Shown here one piece after another: positions 26,146 through 38,263 of a stretch of DNA of 64,000 nt; within the stretch, counting starts at the first letter, position 1; each line of letters opens with the position of its first letter. Position numbers and translations under genes: made by a program. The notes below the pieces were generated by a model. It was not told the DNA's origin, did no database searches, and saw only the letters and a program-made list of their open reading frames with translations. The DNA lies in contig NZ_WUEI01000009.1 in NCBI RefSeq assembly GCF_012911025.1, forward strand, positions 1-64,000, read 5' to 3'. Source of the DNA: Azoarcus sp. TTM-91. Lineage in GTDB: Bacteria; Pseudomonadota; Gammaproteobacteria; Burkholderiales; Rhodocyclaceae.

Positions 26146-29100
26146 ATGTTTTCCCTCGCCTTCTCCAACCGCTTCGAGATCCTGCTCGACACCCTGCTCG
26201 ACCGCCTCGCCGCCGAGCAGCCTGGCCCCTTCGGCGAACGCCACGTCGTCGTGCCCAGCAGCGCGCTGCGCCGGCGCATCGAGCTGGCGGTGGCCGAGCG
26301 CGAGGGCGTCTGCGTCAATCTGCGTTTCGACTACCTCGCCCAGTGGTTGTGGCGGCAGGTGGGCCGGCTGGTGCCGGTGCCGGAGCGCTCGCCCTTCTCG
26401 CCCGCGCTGCTGGCCTGGCGGCTCTATGGCCTGCTGGAAGAGGGCGGGCAGGATTGGATAGGCGCACATCCGCGGCTGGCGAACTACCTCGCCGGCGCCG
26501 ATCCGGCGATGCGCTACGAGCTGGCCGGCCGTATCGCCCGGGTGATGGACCACTACCTCACCTATCGCCCGGAATGGCTGGAAGACTGGGCCGCCGGGCG
26601 CTCCACCCGGCTGATGGGCGCCACCGAGGCGGAGCGTGCGGACGAAGCCTGGCAGGCGGAGCTGTGGCGGCGCATCCACGCCGGCCTGGGTGTGCGGCGG
26701 GAGCATCCCACCGCCGTCTTCCTGCGCCAGATCGCGGCTATGGATGCCGACGGACTCGCCGCTCTCGGCCTGCCGGAAACCGTGCATGTGTTCGGCCTGC
26801 CGACGCTGCCGCCGCTCTACCTGGAGGTGCTGCGCCAGCTGGCGCGCCAGGTCGAGGTGCGGCTGTACACGCTGAACCCCTGCGGCGAGTTCTGGTTCGA
26901 GATCGTGGACCCGCGCCGCCTGTCCTGGCTGGCCTCGCGCCAGTCCGACATGTTCCACGAGACCGGCAACCGCCTGCTCGCCGCCTGGGGGCGGCAGACC
27001 CAGGCCCACATCGGCCTGTTGTTCGAGGGCGAGAACGAGGTGGTGGAAGACGCCCTCTTCCTGCCGCACCCGGCCGAACACCTGCTGGCGCAACTGCAGA
27101 ACGCCATCCTGGTGCTGGACGAGCTGCCGCCCGGCGGCGTCGCCCTGGCCGCCGGCGACCGCAGCATCGAAGTGCATGTCTGCCACTCCCGCACCCGCGA
27201 GCTGGAGGTGCTGCAGGATCGCCTGCTCGGCCTGTTCAAGTCGCCCAACCCGCCGCGGCCGGACGAGATCGTGGTGCTGATGCCCGATCTGGACGCCACC
27301 GCGCCGCTCATCGAAGCGGTGTTCGGCACCGCGCCGCCGGCCCGCCGCATTCCCTGGCGCATCACCGGCCTTGGCCACACCCAGGACAACCCGGTGGCGC
27401 GGGTGCTGGACCTCGCCCTCACCCTGGCCGCCGGCCGCTTCCCCGCCAGCCGCCTGTTCGACCTGCTGCAGCAGCCAGCGGTGGCGCGCCGCTTCGAGCT
27501 GGAAGGCGCCGATCTGGAATCCATCCACGGCTGGCTGCGCGAAGCCGGCGTGCGCTGGGGGCTGGACGCCGCCCAGCGCGCAGGCCTGGGCCTGGGCGGC
27601 GACGCGGCGCACACCCTGGAGCACGGCCTGCACCGCCTCTTTCTCGCCTGGTCGGCGGGCGAGGCGGCGGACGCGGCGCCGCTGGCCGGCTACGTCGGCG
27701 CCGCCCATCCGGAAGGCGGCGCCGCGCTGGCGCTGGGCCGGCTGTGGCGCTACGCCCAGACCCTGGGCCATCTGCGCAGTCAGCTGCTGCAGCCGCAGGA
27801 CGCGCCCGGCTGGCGCCGCCTGCTCAACGAGGCGCTGGACCGGCTGGTGGGCGACGCGCCCGACTGGGCCGAAGAGCTGCGCGAGGTGCGCGCCGCCATC
27901 GCCGCGCTCACCGAGGACATGGCCGCCGGCGAACTGCGCCAGGCCATCCCGCTGGCGGTGCTGCACCCGGCGCTGACGGCGGCGCTGGACGACCCCGCCC
28001 GCGGCGGCGTGCCCGGTGGCACCGTCACCTTCTCGGCGCTCTCCAGCCTGCGCAACCTGCCCTACCGGGTGGTCTGCGTCATCGGCCTGGACCGCAGCGC
28101 CTTCCCCGGCAGCGACCGCCCCGCCGAGTTCGACTTGATGGCGGCCCGGCCTCAAAAGGGCGACCGCCAGCGCCGCGACGACGACCGCAACCTTTTCCTC
28201 GACCTGGTGCTGGCGGCGCGCGACGTGCTGCACCTCTCCTACACCGGCCGCAGCGTGCGCGACGGTAGCGAGCTGCCGCCCTCGGTGCTGGTGGACGAGC
28301 TGCTGGACACCCTGGCCGAAGCCTGCGCCGACGATCCGCTGCAGCCGGATGCGCTGGCGGCGGCGCGCGCGCGCCTCACCGTAGTCCACCCGCTGCAGCC
28401 CTTCTCCGCCGACTACTTCCTGCCCGGCGCCGGCCAGGATCGCCGCCTCGCCAGCTACCAGGCCGAATACGCCGCCGCGCTCGCCGCCCGCCTGCGCGCG
28501 CCGCTGCAGGCGGCGGCCGGTGCTGACCCGGGCCTTGCGGATGAGGCGGGCGAGGACGACGTTTTCGCCGACGCCGCCGGCGCGCCCTTCTTCCCCCAGC
28601 CGCTGTCGCCGGCCGGCGAGGACTGGCGAGAGGTCGGGCTGGACCAGCTCATCCGCTTCTTCCGCCAGCCCTGCCGCTACTTGCTGCGCGAACGCCTCGG
28701 CCTGGAACTGCCGGAAGGCGACGAAGAACTGGCCGACGTGGAAGCCTTCCTGCCCGACTGGCCGGCGCGCCAGGCCCTGGCCGCGCGCCTGCTGCCGGTG
28801 CTGCTGGGCGAGCAGGCCGCCGCCACCGATCCCCTGGCGCTGGCCCGCGCCGGAGGCGAATACCCGGCGGGCGCCGCCGGCGAGGCCGAGCTGGCGCGCG
28901 AGGTGGAACGTCTGCGCCGCTTCGCCGCCGAAGTGGCGGAGCAGCGCCAGGGCGCGCCGTTGCCGGCCCATGTGCCGCGGCTGGATTTCACCCTGGGTGA
29001 CGAAGACTGGCACCTCGCCGCCGCCTTCGGCGACCTGCGGCCGCAGGGCCAGGTACGCCACCGCTACGACGACACCCGGCCGGTGGATTACCTCGCCGGC

Positions 29101-29502
29101 TGGCTCTCCCACCTCGCCCTGTGCGCCGCGCCGCCGGCCGGCGTTGAACCGCAAACCCGGCTGGTGTCGCGCGACGGCCGCTGCCGCTACCGGCCGCTGC
29201 CGCCGGCGCAGGCGCGCCAGCACCTGGCCGAGCTGCTGGAACTGTATCGCCAGGGGCTGCAGCAGCCGTTGCCCTTCTATCCCAAGTCCGCCTGGGCGCT
29301 GGCCGCCCCCGGCGGCGGCTACGGCAAGGCGCTGGCGAAATGGACCGGCGGCAACCGCCCGGCCTACGGCGAGCGTGCCGACCCCGCCTACCGGCTGGCG
29401 CTGCGCGGCGTGGCCGATCCATTGGGCGGGCCCTTCCAGCACATCGCCCAGACGGTGCTGCAGCCCCTGCTGGCGGCGCTGGACGACCCGCGCCTGGGCT
29501 GA
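26146..29502 (+). CDS. recC: Exodeoxyribonuclease V subunit gamma (RecC)
   Basis: This 1118-residue subunit of the RecBCD helicase-nuclease recognises Chi and splits the strands. The N-terminus LAFSNRFEILLDTLLDRLA and the FDYLAQWLWRQ motif are typical RecC. The central part includes HVCHSRTRELEVLQDRLL, FSALSSLRNLPYRVVCVIGL and the AARDVLHLSYTGRSVRD helicase-fold remnant. Length is close to E. coli RecC (1122). It is followed by a glycosyltransferase gene before recB, an unusual interruption of the usual recC-recB-recD order. Confidence 0.95.
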   Translation: MFSLAFSNRFEILLDTLLDRLAAEQPGPFGERHVVVPSSALRRRIELAVAEREGVCVNLRFDYLAQWLWRQVGRLVPVPERSPFSPALLAWRLYGLLEEGGQDWIGAHPRLANYLAGADPAMRYELAGRIARVMDHYLTYRPEWLEDWAAGRSTRLMGATEAERADEAWQAELWRRIHAGLGVRREHPTAVFLRQIAAMDADGLAALGLPETVHVFGLPTLPPLYLEVLRQLARQVEVRLYTLNPCGEFWFEIVDPRRLSWLASRQSDMFHETGNRLLAAWGRQTQAHIGLLFEGENEVVEDALFLPHPAEHLLAQLQNAILVLDELPPGGVALAAGDRSIEVHVCHSRTRELEVLQDRLLGLFKSPNPPRPDEIVVLMPDLDATAPLIEAVFGTAPPARRIPWRITGLGHTQDNPVARVLDLALTLAAGRFPASRLFDLLQQPAVARRFELEGADLESIHGWLREAGVRWGLDAAQRAGLGLGGDAAHTLEHGLHRLFLAWSAGEAADAAPLAGYVGAAHPEGGAALALGRLWRYAQTLGHLRSQLLQPQDAPGWRRLLNEALDRLVGDAPDWAEELREVRAAIAALTEDMAAGELRQAIPLAVLHPALTAALDDPARGGVPGGTVTFSALSSLRNLPYRVVCVIGLDRSAFPGSDRPAEFDLMAARPQKGDRQRRDDDRNLFLDLVLAARDVLHLSYTGRSVRDGSELPPSVLVDELLDTLAEACADDPLQPDALAAARARLTVVHPLQPFSADYFLPGAGQDRRLASYQAEYAAALAARLRAPLQAAAGADPGLADEAGEDDVFADAAGAPFFPQPLSPAGEDWREVGLDQLIRFFRQPCRYLLRERLGLELPEGDEELADVEAFLPDWPARQALAARLLPVLLGEQAAATDPLALARAGGEYPAGAAGEAELAREVERLRRFAAEVAEQRQGAPLPAHVPRLDFTLGDEDWHLAAAFGDLRPQGQVRHRYDDTRPVDYLAGWLSHLALCAAPPAGVEPQTRLVSRDGRCRYRPLPPAQARQHLAELLELYRQGLQQPLPFYPKSAWALAAPGGGYGKALAKWTGGNRPAYGERADPAYRLALRGVADPLGGPFQHIAQTVLQPLLAALDDPRLG

Positions 29503-29689
29503 GGCGGCTGCCTTGGCGGCGATCCGCCAGCGGCCGCGCTCCTGGCTTCAGCTTCGCGCAAGCCTGCCCGTTTGGGGCGGTCGGCAATGGCGGCGGCATG
29601 GCCGCCTCTCCATACTGAGGTCATTTCATCCGCCCGAACCCCGTCTGGCCGTGCCGGCCCGCGCCCGGGGCGCGAACCTGGAGTCCTCC

Positions 29690-30736
29690 ATGCGCTTCCT
29701 CCTGCTTTCGCCGTTTACCCGCGGTACGACTTCAAGCTGGATCGTCAAGGACGTGGTGGGTCACGAGGTCGACGTGGTGCCGGCCGGCTACGCCCACGAC
29801 CGCTCGCGGCCGGTGTCCGGCCGCCAGGAGTGGGCGGACTACTACCGCCATGTGCGGGCGGCCCTGCGCCGCGCCGGCGGCGGCCGCGCGCAGGGCCTGA
29901 TCACCGTCTTTCCCCAGCTTGCCGCGCTGGCCGGGTTGCTGAAACGGCTGCTGCTGCGCTCCGACCTCATGGTGGTGGCCTGGAGCTTCAACCTCGGCCG
30001 CACCTACGGCGGCCTCAAGGGCGCGGTGGCGCGCTTCGCGCTGGCCGGGGTGGACATGTTCGTCGTCCACTCGCGCGCCGAGATCCCGCTCTACAGCCGC
30101 TGGCTGGGGTTGCCGGAATCCCGCTTCCAGTTCGTGCCCTTGAGCGTGGCGCTGCCGGCGGAAGGCGAGGCGCCCGCCAGCGCGGACGAAGCGCCCGCCG
30201 GCCAGCAGCCCTTCATCCTCGCCCTCGGCACCGCCAACCGGGATTACGCCACCCTGGCGGCGGCGGTGGCCGGCACCGGCATTCCCACCCTGATCGTCGC
30301 CGGCGAGCACCGCACCCGCCACATCCAGGCGCCGCCAGAGGTGTGCTTCCGCAACGGGCTGGCACTGGACGAATGCCATCGCCTCGCCCGTGGCGCCCGT
30401 CTCAATCTCGTGCCGCTGCAGGATGCCGGCAACCCCTCCGGCCAGGTCACGCTGATCGAGGCCATGATGCGCGGCTGCGCGATCATCGCCACCCGCTGCG
30501 CCGGCACCGAGGACTATGTGGAGGATGGCGCCGACGCCCTGCTGGTGCCGGCGGGCGACGTCGCTGCCCTGCGCGTCGCCATCCTGTCGCTGTGGAACGA
30601 CGACGCCCGCCGCGCCGAACTCGGCCGCCGCGCCCGCGAGCGGGCGCTCACCCACTACACCTTCGCCGCCGGCGGCCAGGCGCTGCAGGCCATCCTCGAC
30701 GACTGCGCGCCCGCGGCCGTGCTGCAGCAGGTCTGA
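29690..30736 (+). CDS. GT4-like glycosyltransferase
   Basis: This 348-residue GT-B fold protein has the nucleotide-sugar site typical of GT4 enzymes in its C-terminal half: LVPLQDAGNPSGQVTLIEAM, then GCAIIATRCAGTEDYVEDG. The N-terminal acceptor half has LITVFPQLAALAGLL and the DMFVVHSRAEIPLYSRWLG segment. The ATG at 29690 is the first Met with a plausible N-terminal strand (MRFLLLSPF); the in-frame extension upstream lies in recC and is rejected. Sugar and acceptor are unknown, and no polysaccharide cluster surrounds it. It sits between recC and recB on the same strand with roughly 190- and 270-base gaps, suggesting insertion into the rec locus. Confidence 0.82.
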   Translation: MRFLLLSPFTRGTTSSWIVKDVVGHEVDVVPAGYAHDRSRPVSGRQEWADYYRHVRAALRRAGGGRAQGLITVFPQLAALAGLLKRLLLRSDLMVVAWSFNLGRTYGGLKGAVARFALAGVDMFVVHSRAEIPLYSRWLGLPESRFQFVPLSVALPAEGEAPASADEAPAGQQPFILALGTANRDYATLAAAVAGTGIPTLIVAGEHRTRHIQAPPEVCFRNGLALDECHRLARGARLNLVPLQDAGNPSGQVTLIEAMMRGCAIIATRCAGTEDYVEDGADALLVPAGDVAALRVAILSLWNDDARRAELGRRARERALTHYTFAAGGQALQAILDDCAPAAVLQQV

Positions 30737-31004
30737 GCGCCCGCCGCAGCGCGGCCAGCGGGACGGCTTTCCGCTCCTCCCTGCACCGGGCTGCGGGAAA
30801 CCGGCGGGCCCGCGTTGCCCGCCTGCTGACCCGGCAGGCGCATGAGGGAAGCCGGCGGCCGACCTCTCCGCTCGCCCCGCACAGGCCCGCCAAGGGACGC
30901 CGCCCGGGCGTCAAGCGCCACCGCCAGCGCCCGTTTCCGGCAAGCCGGGCGCCGGCGCCGCGCCGTCCATTGCCCGCCCCGCGCCCCGCCGCTACCATCC
31001 GCCG
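30737..31004. other. Intergenic region between glycosyltransferase and recB
   Basis: These 268 GC-rich bases show no recognisable gene. They could carry a separate recB promoter, but I see no convincing hexamers. Confidence 0.35.
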
Positions 31005-34000
31005 ATGGCCGCCTCCACCGATCTCGACGTCTTCGCCTGCCCGCTAGACGGCATCCACCTCGTCGAAGCCTCCGCCGGCACCGGCAAGACCTGGAACATC
31101 TGCGGCCTCTACCTGCGCCTGCTGCTGGAACGCGGGCTGGCGGTCGAATCCCTGCTCGTCGTCACCTTCACCAAGGCCGCCACTGCCGAACTGTCCACCC
31201 GCATCCGCGACCGCATCGTCGACACCCTGCGGGTGCTGGACGGCGGCGAGGCCGGCGGCGATCCCTTCGTGCCGCAGCTGATCGCGCGGGTGGAGCAGAC
31301 CGGCATCGCCCGCGCGGAAATGAGCAAGCGCCTGCGCCATGCGCTGCAGACCTTCGACGAAGCTGCCATCTTCACCATCCACAGCTTCTGCCAGCGTGCC
31401 CTGGCCGATTCGCCCTTTGCCGCCGGCCTGCCCTACGCGCTGCAGTTGTCGGAAGACGACAGCGCGCTGCGCCTTGAAGTGGCGCAGGACTTCTGGCGCC
31501 GCGCCATCATCGGCGGCGCGCTGCCGGCGGCGCTGGCCGATCTGTTGGCGCAGAACGGCGACTGCCCCGAAACCTGGGCGGAAACGCTGAAGGCCGACAT
31601 GGCCAAGCCGCTGGCCGAACGGCGCTGGGATGCCGAAGTGCTGGCCACCGATCCCACCACCGCCGGCTCCGTGCTGGACGCCGCCGGCGCGGAGCTGGAA
31701 CGGGCCTACGCCGAGGCGGCCGCCTGCTGGCAGGGTGATGGGGCCCAGGTGCTGGCGCTGGTGAATGACGCTGCCGCCAGCCTCAACAAGAACAGCTACA
31801 AGCCGGAGTCCGTCGCCCGCGCCCAGCGCCAGTGGGCGGACTGGTTCGCCGCCGGCGACGCCCGCGCGCCGCTGCCGGCGGACAAAGACAGCAAGCTCGG
31901 CCTGCTGTGCGCCGCCACCCTGGCGGACAAGACCAACAAGGGCGGCAGCACGCCCGGCCACGCCTTCTGCGACGCCGCCGATGCCCTGCTCGCCGCCCGC
32001 GCCGCGCTGGATGGCCAGCTGGAAAGCGCCCGCCTCGCCCTGCTGCGCGGCTTCCTCGACGAAGCCGCCGCCGAACTGCGCAGGCGCAAGCGCGAGCAGC
32101 GCCAGATCGCCTTCGACGACATCCTGTGGAACGCCTACGAGGCGCTTGCCGGCGGCCGCCAGCCCTGGCTCGCCGCCGCGCTGCACGCCCGCTTCCCGGC
32201 GGCGCTGATCGACGAGTTCCAGGATACCGACCCGCTGCAGTTCGCCATCTTCGACCGCATCTACCGCGGCGAGGGCCGCCACGGCAGCCTCTTCCTCGTC
32301 GGCGATCCCAAGCAGGCCATCTACAGTTTCCGCAGCGCCGACCTGCACACCTACCTCGCCGCCCGCGAGCGCGCCGACAGCCGCTACACCCTGCGCCGCA
32401 ACCAGCGCTCGGCGCCGGCGCTGATCGAAGCCTGCAACCGCCTGTTCGGCGCCAACAGCCGGGTGTTCATGCTGCCGGGGCTGGACTACGAGCGGGTGGA
32501 AGCCGGCGAGCGTGCCCGCCCGCCGCTGGTGGACCTCACCGCCAGCGCCGGCCCGGCCGCGCTGCGGCTGTGGCGCATTCCCAAGGACGAAGCGCTGGAA
32601 GGCGAGGAGGGCGGCGACCGCTTGCCGCGCGGCGTCGCCCTGCAGCGCGCCGCCGCCGCCAGCGCCGCCGAGATCGCCCGCCTGCTCGCCGCCGCCGCGG
32701 CCGGCGAAGTCCGCATCGGCGAACGCCCGCTGGCGCCGGCCGACATCGCCGTGCTGGTGCGCAGCCACGGCCAGGGTGCGCGCATGCGCCAGGCGTTGGC
32801 GGCGGTGGGCGTGGGCAGCGTCGAGCTGTCCCAGGCCAGCGTGTTCCACACCGAAGACGCCGAAGAGCTGGAGCGCATCCTGCTCGCCATCGCCGAGCCG
32901 GCGCGCCAGCCGCGGGTGCTGGCCGCGCTGGCGGGCGCCGCCATGGGCCGCGATGCCGCCGCGCTCGCCCGCCTGGCCGGCGACGAAGCGGCGCTGCTGG
33001 ACACCCTGGACCGCTTCGCCCGCTGGCGCGACACCTGGCTGTCGCGCGGCTTCGGCGTGATGCTGCGGCAATGGATGGCCGACGAGCGCGTCGCCGCCCG
33101 CCTGCTCGCCCGCGCCGATGGCGAACGCCGGCTCACCAACCTGATGCACCTGGCCGAACTGCTGCAGCAGGCCGCCGGCGAGGCCTCGCCGGAAGTGCTG
33201 CTGCGCACCCTGGCCAGCCGCCGCGCCGACAGCAGCGGCGGCGAGGCCGCCCAGCTGCGGCTGGAGTCCGACCGCAACCTGGTGCAGATCGTCACCATCC
33301 ACCGTTCCAAGGGCCTGGAGTACGGCATCGTCTTCTGCCCCTTCCTGTTCGACGGCTACCCCGGCCGCGACGACGGCGGCGCCATGCGCGGCTGGCACGA
33401 GGACGACGGCCGGCTGGTGCTGGACTACCGCCGCCGCGCCACGCTGGCCGCCGAGGAGGACAAGGACATCCTCGCCCGCCAGAGGCTGGAGCGGCAGGCG
33501 GAAGACCTGCGCCTGGTCTACGTCGCCCTCACCCGCGCGGTGTATCGCTGCTACCTGGTGGTCGGTTGCTACGCCACCTTGTCCTTCGGCCGCCCCAGCT
33601 ACAGCGAAAGCGGCCGCAGCCTGCTCAACTGGATGGTGGCCGGCGGCGGCCTGGACACCGCCGCCTGGCGCGAGCACAAGATGACGCCGGCCGAGATCGA
33701 CGCCCGCTGGCGCCAGCTGGTGGCCGCCGCCCAGCGCGGTGGCGAACCCACCATGGCGCTGGCCGACCTGCCGGACGGCGCCGCGGTCGCCCTGCCGCCG
33801 CCGGACCACGGCGATGCCAGCCCGCGCGCGCTGCGGCCGCCGCCCATCCCCGCCGGCTGGCGCATCGGCAGCTTCAGCGCGCTGATCTTCGGTGCCACCC
33901 ACGAACAGGCTGCGCAGGACCACGACGCCCGCACGTTGGCGCCGGAAGAGGGAGTAGGGGAAGAGGGTGGCGAAGGCTTGGAAGCCGCGCCCGCCATCGC

Positions 34001-34778
34001 CGCCGACGACATCCTGCGCTTCCCCCGCGGCCCGGCCGCCGGCGACTGCCTGCATGCGGTGTTCGAGCGCATCGACTTCACCGACGAGCGCGGCTGGGAG
34101 GCCGCCATCGCCACCGCGCTGCAAGCGCATCCGCAGCGCCTGACCGGCGTGGGCGACGAGGAGTCCGCCCGCCGGCTGCCGCGCATGCTGCGCCGCCTGC
34201 TGGCCGACGTCATCGCCGCGCCGCTGGGCGAGGGCCTGCAACTGGCGCAGCTGCCGCTGTCGCGCCGCCTCACCGAACTCGCCTTCCACCTGCCGGCGCC
34301 GGCGCTGGACGCCGCCGGTCTCAACCGCTGGCTGGCGGCCCAGGGCTACGGCGTGCCGCGGCTGGCCTTTGCCGGACTGGCCGGCTACCTCAAGGGCTTC
34401 ATCGACCTGGTGTTCGAACACCAGGGCCGCTTCTACCTGCTGGACTGGAAGTCCAACCACCTCGGCGAACGCCCGCAGGACTACGCCGGCCCGCGGCTGG
34501 AGGCGGCCATGCAGGCCCACGGCTACCACCTGCAGCACCTGCTCTACACCGTCGCCCTGCACCGCCACCTCGGCCTCAGCCTGCCCGGCTACGACTACGA
34601 GCGCCATTTCGGCGGCACCCGCTACCTCTTCGTCCGCGGCGTACGGCCGGGCTGGGAGGTGGCCGGCCAGCCCGCCGGCGTCTACAGCCACCGGCCGGCG
34701 CTGGCGGTGGTGCAGGCGCTGGACGCCCTGCTGGCCGGCCGCCAGCCGGCGGAGCGCGGGCTGGGAGTGCTGGCATGA
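31005..34778 (+). CDS. recB: Exodeoxyribonuclease V subunit beta (RecB)
   Basis: This 1257-residue 3'-5' helicase and nuclease subunit of RecBCD has Walker A VEASAGTGKTWNICGLYLRL at residues 20-39, motif Ia VTFTKAATAELSTRIR, motif II LIDEFQDTDPLQFAIF, motif III FLVGDPKQAIYSFRSAD, motif V TIHRSKGLEYGIVF and motif VI LRLVYVALTRAVYR. The C-terminal nuclease domain carries GFIDLVFEHQGRFYLLDWKSN, with the D-x-K catalytic pair intact. It is slightly longer than E. coli RecB (1180). The recD gene follows after 112 bases. Confidence 0.96.
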   Translation: MAASTDLDVFACPLDGIHLVEASAGTGKTWNICGLYLRLLLERGLAVESLLVVTFTKAATAELSTRIRDRIVDTLRVLDGGEAGGDPFVPQLIARVEQTGIARAEMSKRLRHALQTFDEAAIFTIHSFCQRALADSPFAAGLPYALQLSEDDSALRLEVAQDFWRRAIIGGALPAALADLLAQNGDCPETWAETLKADMAKPLAERRWDAEVLATDPTTAGSVLDAAGAELERAYAEAAACWQGDGAQVLALVNDAAASLNKNSYKPESVARAQRQWADWFAAGDARAPLPADKDSKLGLLCAATLADKTNKGGSTPGHAFCDAADALLAARAALDGQLESARLALLRGFLDEAAAELRRRKREQRQIAFDDILWNAYEALAGGRQPWLAAALHARFPAALIDEFQDTDPLQFAIFDRIYRGEGRHGSLFLVGDPKQAIYSFRSADLHTYLAARERADSRYTLRRNQRSAPALIEACNRLFGANSRVFMLPGLDYERVEAGERARPPLVDLTASAGPAALRLWRIPKDEALEGEEGGDRLPRGVALQRAAAASAAEIARLLAAAAAGEVRIGERPLAPADIAVLVRSHGQGARMRQALAAVGVGSVELSQASVFHTEDAEELERILLAIAEPARQPRVLAALAGAAMGRDAAALARLAGDEAALLDTLDRFARWRDTWLSRGFGVMLRQWMADERVAARLLARADGERRLTNLMHLAELLQQAAGEASPEVLLRTLASRRADSSGGEAAQLRLESDRNLVQIVTIHRSKGLEYGIVFCPFLFDGYPGRDDGGAMRGWHEDDGRLVLDYRRRATLAAEEDKDILARQRLERQAEDLRLVYVALTRAVYRCYLVVGCYATLSFGRPSYSESGRSLLNWMVAGGGLDTAAWREHKMTPAEIDARWRQLVAAAQRGGEPTMALADLPDGAAVALPPPDHGDASPRALRPPPIPAGWRIGSFSALIFGATHEQAAQDHDARTLAPEEGVGEEGGEGLEAAPAIAADDILRFPRGPAAGDCLHAVFERIDFTDERGWEAAIATALQAHPQRLTGVGDEESARRLPRMLRRLLADVIAAPLGEGLQLAQLPLSRRLTELAFHLPAPALDAAGLNRWLAAQGYGVPRLAFAGLAGYLKGFIDLVFEHQGRFYLLDWKSNHLGERPQDYAGPRLEAAMQAHGYHLQHLLYTVALHRHLGLSLPGYDYERHFGGTRYLFVRGVRPGWEVAGQPAGVYSHRPALAVVQALDALLAGRQPAERGLGVLA

Positions 34779-34890
34779 GCGCGTTCGTTCGCTTGAGCGC
34801 GGCAGGAGCGCCGAATGGCGTATCGCGCTACTTCCCTCGCCGGCGGCGTGAAGCGCTCCCGGCCTGCCGCACTGAAGGGGAGGCCGGCCG

Positions 34891-36813
<1,923 letters not shown>

Positions 36814-37132
36814 GCGGTCTGGCGGAGGGTTGAGGCGGCGGATGCCGTCGGCGGGCGAGGGTGGAGCGTCTGAGATCTTGCGGTTGCCGCTCGAGCTGGG
36901 CGCGCAAGGTAGAGGCTCTGCCCCGAGGCTGCGGGTTGCGAAGCGGTCCAGACAGGTGAAGCGGCTGATTCTGGCCCCCGCTCCCCGGCTTTCCCCCGCG
37001 AGAGGGAGGGCGCGTCCCGGGCGTCATCGCTCATCTCGGCGGCATTGCGGCTGACCGGCGCCGCTGGCCATTGCTACTTCGGCTTCCGCCGCCAGGGGAT
37101 GGCCGTTCAGCTTACCCACGTCAGGCCACCCC
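36814..37132. other. Intergenic gap between convergent recD and diguanylate cyclase
   Basis: I see no gene, clear terminator or repeat in these 319 bases. Open frames here have atypical composition and no ribosome sites. Confidence 0.4.
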
Positions 37133-38263
37133 TCACGCGGCCTCCGGCTTGTCCTTGGGCAGCGGCGTGTCCGGCACCACGCTCAGGCTGTGTTCCGCCA
37201 GGTGGCCGTGGGCTCTCTGCTTGTCCCGGTACATGTCGGCGTCGGCGCGGGCGACCAGCTCCTGCGGGTCGTGGTACTCGCCCGGGCCGCTCTGGGCGAT
37301 GCCAACGCTGAAGCGGATGCCGCTCAGCCGCGGGTCCTTGGTTTCGTTCAGCCGGCGGCAGAAGCCGGAGCGCGCTTCGCTGGCGGTGCAGTTCGGCAGC
37401 ACGATGCAGAACTCGTCGCCGCCGTAGCGGAAGCAGCTGTCCTCGCTGCGGCAGGCGGTGGCAAGGACCTCGCCCACGGCGCGCAGCACTTCGTCGCCGT
37501 GCTTGTGGCCTTCGCGGTCGTTGATCAGCTTGAAGTCGTCGATATCGAGGTAGACCACCGTCAGCGGCTCGTCGCGGCGCTCGGCGGCGCGCATGGCGCG
37601 GGTCACGGTTTCCTCGAAGAAGCGGCGGTTGAGCACGCCGGTGAGCGGATCGGTGCGCATCCACTCTTCCAGCTGGCGGGTGCGCAGGCTCACCTTTTCT
37701 TCCAGCGAGCGGGCGTACTGGTCAGACTTGTTCTTGGCGGTCTCGATCTCGGAGACCAGGCTGCGGATGTAGGTCTCGAACACCAGGGTGATGTCGAAGT
37801 AGAAGATCTTCTCCAGCGCCTTCAGCCGCTTGCGGATCACCTTGGCCTCTTCGCCGCTGCCTTCGATCACGTTGACCAGCAGCTCGCGCAGCATCTGCAC
37901 CGCGGAGAGATAGAGCTTGGGTTCGACGCCGATGCGCTTGTGCACCATGCCGATGCGCAGGCGGTTGTTCACATACTCGATGTCATAGACGCCGCCGAAG
38001 AGGTCGAGGATGTAGCGGCGCTGCACGCTGCGAAGGCGGTCCAGGGTGTCGGCGTCGCCGATCAGCAGGGAGATCTCGGCGATGTTGGTCTGCACCTTGT
38101 AGAACTCGTCGACCAGGCAGTCGAGGTGTGCCTCCACCAGGGGGCGGCAGGCGAGCAGGGCGCCTACGTCCTCTTCGCCGAAAGCCAGCAGTTCCTTGCG
38201 GTGCTCGATATCGAACTCGCTGATGCGCATCTGTTCGAGCAGCGTCTGTTCGGTCTTCTTCAC
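37133..38263 (-). CDS. Globin-coupled diguanylate cyclase (oxygen sensor)
   Basis: This 376-residue cytoplasmic protein makes c-di-GMP. A protoglobin sensor domain covers residues about 10-165, with the proximal haem His108 in RIGMVHKRIGV and a distal-pocket Tyr in VDEFYKVQ (Tyr55). A linker helix (about 165-200) leads to a GGDEF domain: DPLTGVLNRRFF at 205-216, YLDIDDFKLIND, and an intact GGDEF at 281-285. An allosteric I-site RxxD (RSED, 272-275) sits exactly five residues before GGDEF, so product inhibition is expected. Architecture matches DosC/GCS cyclases that switch on O2 binding. The rest of the region upstream is AT-rich and may hold its promoter. Confidence 0.93.
   Translation of the reverse strand: MKKTEQTLLEQMRISEFDIEHRKELLAFGEEDVGALLACRPLVEAHLDCLVDEFYKVQTNIAEISLLIGDADTLDRLRSVQRRYILDLFGGVYDIEYVNNRLRIGMVHKRIGVEPKLYLSAVQMLRELLVNVIEGSGEEAKVIRKRLKALEKIFYFDITLVFETYIRSLVSEIETAKNKSDQYARSLEEKVSLRTRQLEEWMRTDPLTGVLNRRFFEETVTRAMRAAERRDEPLTVVYLDIDDFKLINDREGHKHGDEVLRAVGEVLATACRSEDSCFRYGGDEFCIVLPNCTASEARSGFCRRLNETKDPRLSGIRFSVGIAQSGPGEYHDPQELVARADADMYRDKQRAHGHLAEHSLSVVPDTPLPKDKPEAA

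Noticed and set aside
26134..29442. Long minus-strand open frame antisense to recC
   Set aside because: Same mirror-frame composition; recC on the plus strand accounts for the region.
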